From Cristatella mucedo (lineage: Eukaryota; Bryozoa; Phylactolaemata; Cristatellidae): a stretch of DNA of 64,000 bases. A model generated the notes under the pieces. It worked only from the letters and a program-made list of their open reading frames with translations, was not told the DNA's origin and searched no databases. Where the stretch lies: contig WPIO01000132.1 of assembly GCA_009760855.2 (NCBI GenBank), positions 126,001 through 190,000 of the forward strand. The letters run 5' to 3'. Below, one piece after another: positions 55,382 through 64,000 of the stretch (the first letter of the stretch is position 1; each line of letters begins with the position of its first letter). The translations under genes and the position numbers were made by a program.

Positions 55382-58300
55382 GGAGAGAGCCGAACATTAC
55401 GGAAGATGGTATGTGCCGTGAAAAACAACACATACCTGCCTACAATTCGGTAAGAGTAAAACATACACACGTCTGTGCATGCAGGTGCACAAAAGCAACT
55501 AATGTCACACATAGGCAACCTATACAGTTAAAACAGATATACAGTGAAAGGCGTAAAACTGGGCCGGAGAGTTAAATATGATGCAAATAAAACACAATTG
55601 GCATTGTGCATCAAAACTTAAAACTCCCAGTGATCGAGAATAGATCGCCAAACCCACGAATGGGATCTTATATTTAATAGTTTTAAAATGTAGGTCCTGA
55701 AGGACTGTGATAGGGAAGGACTATAAATACATACAGAGGTGCCACAATAACCAATGGGCTTCGTGGGTACTTCCTGATATTATGAGGCAACAATCATTAA
55801 TTAGTATCAATTTTCACAGCTGTGTGCACACGCAGGCTTAACAGAGCTCTCATTTGAGAATAAGCCACATAAACACGGTTCCTTTCCAGCATATGTAAAG
55901 AGCTTCTACACAGATATTGTTCTCCTCGGTGCCATAAAAAAGCCTAATTATTATTATAATTTTTATAACCACAAAAGTAAGCATAACCAATTGCCAAACA
56001 TGTGGAGAAGAACCGGTCTTCCAAACCACCTGTCGAACAGCACTAGCCAATATAGGCACCTAGCTAAAAGATATTTGAAGTATGGATGAGCAGTGAGGAA
56101 CAGTCTAACTGTAACTGCCAAGGCTAGCATCAAAATCTTGTAAGCTAAGAATGAGCTCCTAAGGCAGTAGCCTCCGGGTAGCACTCTCTATGCAATAATG
56201 CAAACGACTCCCTTGCAAACCATTGCAAACTCTGAACGGATTAAGTGAGCAAGAAATGGCATGGCAGCCGCAAAAGCCAAAGAGTTTGGTTGCAGGTCAG
56301 CTATGAAACAAGGCACGATCACTTAGCAGACGTCATAACAAGCAGACATACACTAACGGCTCGAGCTCCGGCATACGTTAATCTACACATTTCGATCACA
56401 CGAGGATATGCAGCCGTGCAACCGACAGCCAGCGTCTCAGCAGAGGACTAATAATAATAATAATAATAATGCACTTGATAAAGCGCCCTCAGAGAACTCA
56501 ATCTCTCTCTAGGCGCTTTACATTTGCTGCAAAGGGAAATGCAATTGAATGGTGAGTAAAATCGTGCTTGACAAACAAACAAAATGAATAACATGGTTAG
56601 GGGTGACATGCACAGGGTCAGCATGCAGGACTGACAAGCAGACATTACAAGTGAGGACAGTCTCCATGGCCTTTGACAAACATAATTATTATAAAAAGTA
56701 TTATTATATTATTAAGTATATGTTAGTGCACAGTAAGAGAACAATAAACAGCCATTTTGATAGACATAGCATCACGAGTTGCCTGCATTCCAGCATATGC
56801 AGTTTTCTATCTATAAGGACAATTTATCCGAGCTGGTTTGGTCTAGCGGTTAATGTGCTCGCCCTGACCAAAGTCTGGCTGAGGTCGTGGGCTCGAGCCC
56901 CGAGGCATATGTAGGGCGCCTGAATAGAGATTAAGTTCTCTTGGGGTGCTATATAAATGAATTATATATATTTTATCAAAACAAAAGCAAACAAATTACC
57001 CCGTGATAGCATCTGCTGATAATTGTGAGGCCTACACAGCATACTTCTTCAAGAGAGAAAGATAGAGAGAGCAGCAGCAAGTCAGACATATATCGCAGAT
57101 CTAGATTCTGATTTCACAGTTACGGCTGAGAAGATAAAGCCAAACTTTCCCGACCTGGACGATCCGAACAGAAAACCTAGTCTAAACAGGCCCAATGCTG
57201 AAAGCCAAGCATCTACTGACATTTCGAATATCTAGGCATCTTCTGACATCTCGGCTCAATGATTGGAACTATTTGTATTACAGCGTAAAAGTAACAGATC
57301 AGATGAAGTGTCACCAACTTATTATGAAATTCTTCAGTAGGCAAGATAAGCCATATTTGTGCAAAAATGTGGTCAGTCTATTCGAGGTTAAAGGAATCGC
57401 ATGTATTTGCAAGTGAATAGGGCCCATTCACGTGACTCTATTCAAGAGCACCAGAGCCGTGCTGCTTCCTAACAGTAACAAGTACCAGTGCCTCCCTATG
57501 GTACACTCGGTCCTTCTATGAGAGTATTACATTATTGGCTAGACGTTGCTGCGTGCCTGACGTAAGGCGACTGTGGCAGGGAGACCTTAAAATGACATCA
57601 TTGTTGATGGGCCTCCTAAGATATTTTCTGAACTTTCCTAGTTTTATGTGCCAACGGAACAGCCAGCAGAAAATAAGGCTCTCAATTACAAAAGGAATTT
57701 GCCACAGCTGATCAAGCTCTCTGTAGGGAAGAACAATATCAAGTGGGAGCCACCGATAGACCCTCAGAATGTGATGATGCCACAGCCGGATGTGAAGTTA
57801 GACCTCATCAAGCAATCTGTCACGGCTGTAGACAATGAGTCTGTCAGTAGCTCTCAAGTACCTCCAAGCTGTCTTTCTACAGCTGTCAGATGCCTAGGTC
57901 AGAGCTAGTATATTCATCTGACCACTGATAAAGAAGATCACAGAGAGTGTGACCAATTCACCTAAAAGCTGAACGGAAGAAAAACAGTGGCTCGGGACAT
58001 GTTTGTTACAGTGGTTATAAGATTTTTGGGCAATCAAAAGGCTTAAAAACTAGGAGCAACTGGTTCAAGTGCCCATTAAGAACTGCCAAAATGAGAGGCA
58101 GAATGTATCTCCGAGTTCATGTTCTTATGTAATGTATCTCTGTCAGTAACTCCACAAAGTCATAAAGACCATGTGGGTGTTACGCAGGAGAGTTTTGTAT
58201 AGCGCACTCACAGCCTAAGCGGCTTTCGGTACGCATTCGGTAGCCAACAGACTTCGTCTCACGCAAAAAAGAGAAAGTGGGAAGCATAGCAGAGTCAGGA

Positions 58301-61300
58301 GAGCAGTTGAGGTAGTGAGTAGCATAGAAGTAGCAGTTCAGGACCGCTGAAAAAGATGTGCCATAGTCGGCAGTTGGAGAGTAGATGTCGCTGCGTAAGA
58401 ATTGTGGAAGCGAGTTCCACAGTCTAGGACCTGCAGAGCTAAAGCTTCTGTCGCTAACTGTCTTTAAGCGGAGGAATGGGACAGCTAATTTATTGTCCAC
58501 ACTGGACCTGAGGGCGCGAACAGGCTGAAACTGATGCAGCAGTTCAGCTAGGTACGAAGGAGCTAAGCCGTGGCGGGCCTTGTGGGTCAGCCTAAGAACT
58601 TTGCTCTGTATCCTTTGCTCAACCGGAAACCATCCTAGCTCTTTCAGCAGAGGTGACACGTGCTCAAACCGCTAGGACTTGAAGACCAGCCTTGCAGCCA
58701 TATTCATAGTCAGCTGTAGTGGCATAATAGCTTTCTTTGGTAGCCCAGCCAAAAGGGAATTACAATAATCAAGCCGAGACAGAACTAAAGAGCTAGTCAA
58801 ATGTTTTACAAGCCACTGTGGGAGACAGCTTCTAATCTTGGATAGGGATCGGATGTGATGGTTAGCTGTAGAGGCAGTCTTCTGAATGAAGCTTTTGAAA
58901 TTGAGGCAGCTGTCGAACACGACACCTAGATTACGAGCACGTGGTGAAGGTCGCACAATAGCATCACCTATTAGAACAGCAAAGCCTTTTAATCCAGCCA
59001 CACGCTTAGGGTGTCCTATGAGCAGCAGTTCGGTTTTATCGTCATTTAATTTCAGGAAGTTTTCCGACATCCAGGATCGAATATCGGCAAGGCAAGCATT
59101 CAGTTTCTCAGTTGCTGCTGCACATTCCGACGGTTTAAATGACAAATACAACTGAGTAATGTTTGTCAAAACGAATAAATGGAAACGAGAGCTCATGCTG
59201 AGATACAACGTGAGCACCAGGATACACCAGGATTCAAACGTCGTTAACAAGGAGACTATAACGAAAATGTGATGAGAACTACGTTTAGGGGTTTCTACTA
59301 GATAGCTATTACAGCATGGCTGCAAATCTAGAACAGCTAATTATTTGTAAACCCTTTTTTGAGGTCATTTTTGTAGGAATACAGAATAAATACTTGTTAC
59401 TTTCAATTCATTTGCTGCTCTTTCTTATTAAAAATGAATCACAAGATACAAATTGGTCAGTTTTGTAAAAGAAAATAGGATAACTTCAAGTCGACCATTT
59501 TCCAGGTAACAAAAGTAAATTTTGTTAGGGATAACAGCATTGTATATACTGAGGAATAAGCAAGTTGGAAATAACACTAACGTGGAACACAAATGGTTTT
59601 AGGTGGTGTAATTGTCAGGTCAGGCTTAAGGAATAGGCTCGTAGACGGTCTTCTAAAAAGCAAAGAGGAGTTCTAAATTTTGCACTAAGCTTACTTCTAA
59701 AACTAATTCCTATTCTGGACATTTATTTTATTTGTCAATAGAAATAAAAACATGACCAAGAAAACTAGGGACAGATACAGAAAGTATATATAGTAATACA
59801 GAATGAATCAAACAAGCATGCTCAATGTAGCTTAACTGCAGTTTAATTAGAAGCGGAAGTTTCTAGGGTTCTTTGAAATAATTCAAGCCAGTGAACCCGT
59901 TCGTGGTCAGCCTCTAGAGTATGAGCTTATACATGCTGACACTGCATGCTGCCAGTAACCATATTTGCACACTGACCCTATGCATGTCACCTCTCACCAT
60001 GTTATTCTTGTTGTTTACTGAGCATTCTACCACTAACCAGTCGATCGTGCTTCCTTTGCAGCAAATTTTAAATATCTGGAATAAGATTGAGTTATTTGAG
60101 GACGCAATACCAAATGTATTATTACTATCTACACGTGACTTCGATGAAGTGATCATACACGAGCAGAGTTCAAAATGATTGTCACGAATAACAAAGTACT
60201 ACTCAATAGACCAAACTCAGAGTCGAAAGCAGATACAAGAAACAGACAGGAGAATGATTAAACAGAAAACTTCGACCCAAATGCAAGCATACCATTTTAA
60301 AGAAGTGACAGCTATTAAGAAATACGCATGCATGAATGCTTACACGATGCAGCAGCATTAGCAAATAGTAGCCCACCTTCTCTCATGTTTGGAAGAATGT
60401 AGAGAAGGGGCTACATAACACACAGGCAGAACGAATGCCGAGGCAAAGATAGCCTAGGTAAGGACACACTAAAGCAAGCAAAGTCAAACTCTAGAAAAGA
60501 TCCTACACTAGGAAAGGGAGCATCATATAAAGCTTTGCCATTTACCTGTACAGCGTGTCACAGAACAACCCCAGCAATGCCACTTGCAATGACGAATCTG
60601 TATGCATAAATGTGAAGGACGATACAACACCACAATCAACATGACATTTAAGCACAAGCCCAAACAAAGTATGTACTAAAAATGCACGGGTGCAAAGGAA
60701 TCAGCTAACGAAAAAGGTTTGACAAGGAGCAAAGTGATATAATGCATGCACAGTAAATCTCATTACTTATATACATATACCACACTTGTACTAATTATTT
60801 ATACACACGTACCCAGATGAAGCTCATCTCACAAGACGACAAATGTTAGCCACGATGGTTTGCTCTATTATCTATCCACTGTTATGAATGGCTAAGGGTT
60901 ATCATGAACTTTTAGCTAGTAGCTCGGTCATAGAGAGCCGGATGTACATATACAGTGGTGTATGCATACCGTGTAGTATGTAACCCACGGCTTAGCTGGC
61001 AGCAAATGGAAAAATCAATGGAATTCAATAACTATGAAGTTATTAAAACAAAAACACGCTGACAAGGATGCACAACCAAAGTCGTTCGTCAAATAAACGC
61101 AGAAAAACTTGGGAAAGAAATGCAGTTTTAACACGAATTGGTTCACCTGAACACGCTTAACCAACGAATACAGCACTTTTTCCAGACCAACCATTAGGTA
61201 TCCTGAAACATGCAACCACGTGCATTAGCTCTTAGTTTTAAAGTCCGTGTCTTTTCAGAGCTTTGATACGTCTCACATTATCTTACAACGAACTCAAAAT

Positions 61301-64000
61301 GATCAAGATTGTATTTTTTTTCAAGATTGCCCCTCCATGTCAGCTGTGTAGCAGCAGCTTTCTCATTAACCAACCGTTCCTAGCCAATCCACACAATAGG
61401 TGAATACTGATCCATAAGAGCTAATACAAAATTCTTACCAGAAATTCAGCTGTTGAATACTTCAAAATGCAAACGCACAGCCTTAAAACGATACTCTGTG
61501 CCTGCCGTGGCACACCCTAGCATGGCCACATGTGATACTTATTTACCACACACTATATGTGGTATGAATTAGAACTGCTTGCATAGGATTGCAGGCAGGC
61601 TAATCAAAGGGCTGCCAATGGTCGGCAAGTATTTGGGTTGTGCAATGATTACAGCCATACCAATTTTAACATAAAAAGCCTGATGTCAGATGCGCCAGGT
61701 CAGGGAATTCAAACAAAAAAATCAAATCACGAGCAAAACAATACGGCAAAAATTGTAAATCTATAAAGACCGACTCGAGAGAAGTGCAAGCAAGACACAC
61801 TACAAAGGATGCAAATGCGTCAATTGATAGACACACCGGATATATAAAGCTGACCATACTCAAAGGGACAACTTTAAAATGCCATGTCACACCTGTATAA
61901 GCATACACTCTATAGTTCGTCTCCACCACAATGAAACCTTTCCTGTGCACATCGCTGTTTGCTTTTGTAACACCGAGAGCAAGATTAATTGCCAGAGTTG
62001 TTGGATAGAATCGATGGGATGTCCGCTGTGACATAAAACAAAAAGTGACCGATTGATCAGATGTGGTATGCTTAAGCCTTCAGAAAAGAAGTGACAGACA
62101 AGCCGATGAAGTCACTTTAATGACCTTTCTCTGGTAAACAAGTCCGAATTCCCTTAAGTGCTGCAGCAACTTGAGCTGCGATGGCGTGAGATTTTCAGCC
62201 GGATAATCCTACAAAAAAGCAGAATGAGCACAAACATGACCGAGACTGATGCTGTCGAAAAAATGCGACAGTTTGAGCTCTGAATAGCAATGTAAGGAAA
62301 AACCGGTACTATGACCACGACTTTCCAAGGCTGAGGTTGGTCATGTAAGAGCCACTGCACGAAGGTAACCAGAAATAGCAATAGAAGCTTTATGCCTGCT
62401 GACCAGAGGATGATTGAGATCATGCACGATTTTCTGGTGTTCAAGCAGTGTACCATGATAGCATAGAGGACTCTAATTGCACTCTACAAGTACCTACGTT
62501 CGGGGATATTGCTCTACTGTATGGGCTTATGTGCATCGAGTACTACATAAATAAGTGTGCAAGGTTGGCATTTTTGGCGTTGCAATGGCAAATGATCATC
62601 TCGCAAAATCATGTGATTTCGTTGATGGCAGTTTGCTAATAAGGCTGGCTGATGAAAAACATATTAAATACTCCTGACAGCTTCTGACTAATTTTACAAT
62701 TTTTGCACTGCTTGCTGAACCTCGGCAAACTTTGCAGCAACCTATTTTATGGGCTAGCACAGAATCACAAGATGCTAGGCGACCTGACGTATCTAGCAAT
62801 ACTTGTTCAGCTACTGCTGCAATAAGAGATCTAGTATACACAAGAAATAAGCACATCATGCCCCACATTATCGGTAGGTCCTTGAAGAACAGATGACACA
62901 TAGTCTTTTGCAAATCGATGATTCGCATTTTACATCAGAGGCTGATTCAGTACCCATGAGCTCTTTTTGAGCTACAGGATAGCAAAAATTAAATCTGTTG
63001 CATTGTTGCAGAGTCACAGAGTTGCTTTTTAAGAGGTAGCACAACATTAAGCTTAACAGCAAGACAAATATATGCGTCGGAAAAGCTAAGTCAGAGAACA
63101 GGCATTTTTCTCGATCCAGTTTGCTCTTTGCCAGATGCTACTGCATTTTTTTCAGCCTTAATTAACCCCTACCACAATGTTTCTCTTCTTGTATCTGCTC
63201 GATGCAACTATAAGTGAAGTGGATATCGTAAAGAACTACGAGGTTGCTTTAGTAACTATACGGTGTCTAAGTAGCCTAAAACGCTCCCTCAAGCTTCTCA
63301 GGCTTTGAGAAACCAAGCCGATCTCTGTTTTCGACATTATACGATGAGAATAGATTTCCTATCACTTGTAATCTTCTGCAGTGTCTCTAGTAAGCTTTAC
63401 TTTCCAAGGACCATGCTACAGATATTGTGTTTGACAAAAAACATTACTGACCAGCAAAGAATGTAAGCACTAAAACACGATTACCCAGTTTCCTTACCTT
63501 CCCCAGAGTAGAAAAGCTGAGCTGAAACAGGAAGGATAGGCATTCCGCCAAGCTCATCTGCTTCCCCTGAAAAAAGATCAAACACAAGTGAGCGCAAGCA
63601 ATGAAACTAAGTGCTTACTCAGACTCATGAAAAGGCAGCGCATTAGTTGCAAACAGCACCTCGACGAGTTCGAGGTATTCAAGCATGAAATACCACACTT
63701 GGCTGGCAGTGTCCATGAGCAGGAACTGAAAGCCGGACTGAGTGATACCAGGAGCAGAGTCGCCGACTTCTCTGAAAAAATATCACAAGCAGGTAGAGTC
63801 TCACGGGTAGACTACGTTCTGCTTCTGACTTGAAAGCACGGGAACTGCCGATCTAATGAGGTGCCATTGAGCTGGCTGCTGAAGCACTATTCACGTTCAT
63901 AAGCAATTTCCCCGCGGATTGCAATAATACATACCCCTTCATCAAGCCAGAGCGCAGCAGGACATCCACGACGTCTCTACTGACTCCTTGCGTGGCTTCT
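46526..64000 (-). CDS. GTF2H4: General transcription factor IIH subunit 4 (TFIIH p52), 3' part
   Basis: Nine exons in order: 63935-64000 (cut by the edge), 63660-63771, 63498-63566, 62125-62208, 61893-62025, 60546-60597, 55032-55110, 49453-49605 and 46526-46636. Phases agree at every junction I could test. The encoded text follows the metazoan p52/Tfb2 family closely: [80 protein letters not shown] and a C-terminal FWKRQKK. Known: p52 anchors and stimulates the XPB helicase in TFIIH, acting in RNA polymerase II initiation and nucleotide excision repair in the nucleus. Missing: the N-terminal half (beyond the window) and one short exon of roughly 36 nt between 49606 and 55031. The introns are very large (over 4 kb three times) and full of repeats, while the exons are clean. 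Confidence 0.95.
46960..48790 (-). mobile_element. LINE-A interrupted by SINE-1
   Basis: 46960-48275 carries the 3' end and RT text in broken frames ([35 protein letters not shown]). RT N-terminal sequence continues at 48533-48790. Between them are a SINE-1 copy and a short LINE-A 3' end (48462-48530). Confidence 0.7.
48278..48452 (+). mobile_element. SINE-1 inside LINE-A
   Basis: AGCCGTGATGGCACACTAGG, GGGTTCGATTCC B box, GCAAGCAGTGGTGATAGCCG and GAGGCTGTTTAATCAGCTAG. It interrupts the LINE-A copy at 46960-48790. Confidence 0.75.
49453..49605 (-). CDS. GTF2H4: GTF2H4 exon [10 protein letters not shown]
   Basis: 153 nt, phase 0-0: [51 protein letters not shown]; donor CGG|GTAATT. Almost every position fits the p52 C-terminal region. 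Confidence 0.95.
49800..49925 (-). mobile_element. LINE-A 3' end scrap
   Basis: TAATAATACTAATATACTAG start, TCACCCTCAGTTAACTCAAA and a TAGGTGCTTTACATTTGAG stem arm, followed by a second partial copy of the same arm. Confidence 0.5.
50092..50200 (-). mobile_element. SINE-1, degraded
   Basis: CAGCTGATAAAACAGCCCCG and AACGGCTATCACCATCGCTT resemble the SINE-1 3' half; the tRNA part is lost. Confidence 0.4.
50308..51600 (-). mobile_element. LINE-B fragment
   Basis: 3' end at the left (GTAATACAATGTATCTCCGC). The minus strand has [37 protein letters not shown] and [13 protein letters not shown], then the region of [10 protein letters not shown]-type text upstream, with stops. Confidence 0.75.
51830..52425 (+). 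mobile_element. LINE-C 3' part
   Basis: Plus text such as [17 protein letters not shown], a TCTCAGTTAAAGATGCATCT segment, repeated GTGCATG motifs and a tail GAAGTGCTTGGGTGGAGATT then CTCAAAGAGCTACAC. Confidence 0.5.
52430..55031. other. GTF2H4 intron region that may hold the missing small exon
   Basis: Unique-looking AT-rich DNA with the TATG array. A strong acceptor/donor pair encloses 32 nt at about 54655-54686, but its length breaks the phase. Confidence 0.35.
54330..54413. repeat. (TATG)n microsatellite
   Basis: About 16 TATG units flanked by (TA)n. Confidence 0.9.
55032..55110 (-). CDS. GTF2H4: GTF2H4 exon [18 protein letters not shown]
   Basis: 79 nt, phase 2 to 0: [18 protein letters not shown] then INGISADQ; acceptor TTTGTTTGTAG and consensus donor CAG|GTGAGT. 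A large (CAGA)n/(CA)n tract starts about 120 bp upstream of its acceptor. Confidence 0.9.
55237..55379. repeat. (CAGA)n then (CA)n microsatellite
   Basis: At least 14 CAGA units, a mixed zone, then about 28 CA units. It lies in the GTF2H4 intron just upstream of the exon at 55032-55110. Confidence 0.9.
56448..56632 (-). mobile_element. LINE-A 3' end, young-looking
   Basis: (TAA)n start, TGCACTTGATAAAGCGCCCT, TCAGAGAACTCAATCTCTC, then TGGTTAGGGGTGACATGCAC. Very close to the copies at 178 and 43262. Confidence 0.75.
56829..56970 (+). mobile_element. SINE-2, complete
   Basis: GAGCTGGTTTGGTCTAGCGG (tRNA 5' arm and A box), GGGCTCGAGCCCC (B box), then GGCGCCTGAATAGAGATTAA, GTTCTCTTGGGGTGCTATAT. 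A tRNA-derived head joined to a LINE-type tail. Confidence 0.75.
57648..57908 (+). other. Unrecognised 86-codon frame in a GTF2H4 intron
   Basis: Begins [10 protein letters not shown] and contains [14 protein letters not shown] and [18 protein letters not shown]. The low-hydrophobicity, ordinary amino-acid mix looks more coding-like than the surrounding frames. It lies on the strand opposite to GTF2H4. A similar-looking broken stretch lies at 57195-57416 ([11 protein letters not shown]). It could be a decayed transposon gene or retrocopy; no family named. Confidence 0.2.
58122..59330 (-). mobile_element. LINE-B, best-preserved copy
   Basis: Two minus frames: 58180-58659 ([48 protein letters not shown]) and 58672-59325 ([70 protein letters not shown]). 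Together they are the RT palm-to-thumb C-terminus of an L2-like LINE, separated by one frame break. The 3' end is TAATGTATCTCTGTCAGTAA. Confidence 0.85.
59915..60130 (+). mobile_element. LINE-A 3' end, diverged
   Basis: TGCTGACACTGCATGCTGCC, CCTTTGCAGCAAATTTTAAA and a degraded stem before TGTATTATTAC. Confidence 0.55.
60546..60597 (-). CDS. GTF2H4: GTF2H4 52-nt exon [11 protein letters not shown]
   Basis: A small exon in phase 1 to 2: [18 protein letters not shown], between ...GCATACAG and GTAAATG. It is too short to show as a long open frame, but it is required by the family between YAYT and RFPN. Confidence 0.9.
60598..61892 (-). other. GTF2H4 intron
   Basis: 1.3 kb, AT-rich, no repeat family recognised. 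Confidence 0.6.
61893..62025 (-). CDS. GTF2H4: GTF2H4 exon [14 protein letters not shown]
   Basis: 133 nt, phase 0 to 1. Starts [15 protein letters not shown], ends [14 protein letters not shown]; donor ACAG|GTGTGA. The strongest single family match in the window. Confidence 0.95.
62125..62208 (-). CDS. GTF2H4: GTF2H4 exon [15 protein letters not shown]
   Basis: An 84-nt phase 0-0 exon after [23 protein letters not shown], then the conserved [15 protein letters not shown]; donor AAAG|GTCATT. Confidence 0.93.
62209..63497 (-). other. GTF2H4 intron
   Basis: 1.3 kb, no repeat family recognised. Confidence 0.6.
63498..63566 (-). CDS. GTF2H4: GTF2H4 exon [13 protein letters not shown]
   Basis: A 69-nt phase 0-0 exon between TTTTTTCAG and [15 protein letters not shown] followed by the near-invariant [13 protein letters not shown]. 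Confidence 0.93.
63660..63771 (-). CDS. GTF2H4: GTF2H4 exon with the FQFLL...YFML segment
   Basis: Acceptor TTTTTTCAG; one base completes the Gly codon, then 37 codons from EVGDSAPG to EYLELVE. Donor GAG|GTGCTG is weak, but it gives the exact family spacing (12 residues from YL to the Met-x-Leu of the next exon). Confidence 0.9.
63935..64000 (-). CDS. GTF2H4: GTF2H4 exon (partial at window edge)
   Basis: Reads [20 protein letters not shown] and ends KG in phase 2 before GTATGT. It matches the family segment that ends ...GLMK before the FQFLL helix. Its 5' end is outside the window. Confidence 0.88.

Noticed and set aside
55132-55518. Cys-Val and Leu-Ser repeat frames
   Set aside because: Translation of (CA)n and (CAGA)n microsatellites.
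56829-56900. Functional tRNA gene
   Set aside because: It has A- and B-box-like sequence but is fused to a LINE-type tail and has related copies on both strands, so it is the head of a SINE.

Overview
This window is animal nuclear DNA, probably from an invertebrate. It is intron-rich, AT-leaning and full of microsatellites, L2-like LINE fragments and tRNA-derived SINEs. I see no bacterial operon, plasmid, rRNA or CRISPR structure. I could not assign a phylum. The genes I can support are split over many small exons, so long open frames are a poor guide; most of them are antisense shadows, simple repeats or LINE debris.

Left part, 1-18.6 kb, minus strand: a secreted protein gene reading from about 18.4 kb down to about 5.2 kb. 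It has a TATA box, a short untranslated exon, a signal-peptide exon and then three MAM domains (three exons each), separated by threonine-rich mucin-like linker exons. All coding introns that I placed are in phase 1. If the last linker exon reads through to the stop at 5206, the model is 851 codons plus stop and in frame throughout. The MAM modules are tandem genomic duplications with near-identical introns, one conserved GC-AG intron, a deletion scar and a SINE insertion that dates the copies. This is the most interesting system in the window.

Middle part, 18.6-46 kb: repeats plus a second small secreted gene (30.3 to 28.46 kb, minus strand) with one type-2 chitin-binding domain. Its promoter, 5'UTR intron and signal-peptide exon duplicate those of the MAM gene, so one 5' module drives two different secreted products. 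A possible CUB-like exon lies just downstream. Also here are a 0.75 kb GA array, a 20-bp minisatellite that is open in all three minus frames, GC-rich stretches, and nested LINE-A and LINE-B copies.

Right part, 46.5-64 kb, minus strand: the C-terminal half of GTF2H4, the p52 subunit of TFIIH. Nine exons were placed with matching splice phases, including the stop codon. One small exon between 49.6 and 55.0 kb was not found. The 5' part lies beyond the window edge. The large introns hold LINEs, SINEs and microsatellites.

Repeats: LINE-A has a 3' tail with a GCGC stem and (ATT)n end. LINE-B has a (TACAT)n-like end. LINE-C is a minor third group. SINE-1 and SINE-2 are both tRNA-derived, and SINE-2 shares its 3' tail with LINE-A and LINE-C. 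Coordinates of repeat edges are approximate, within about 10-30 bases.
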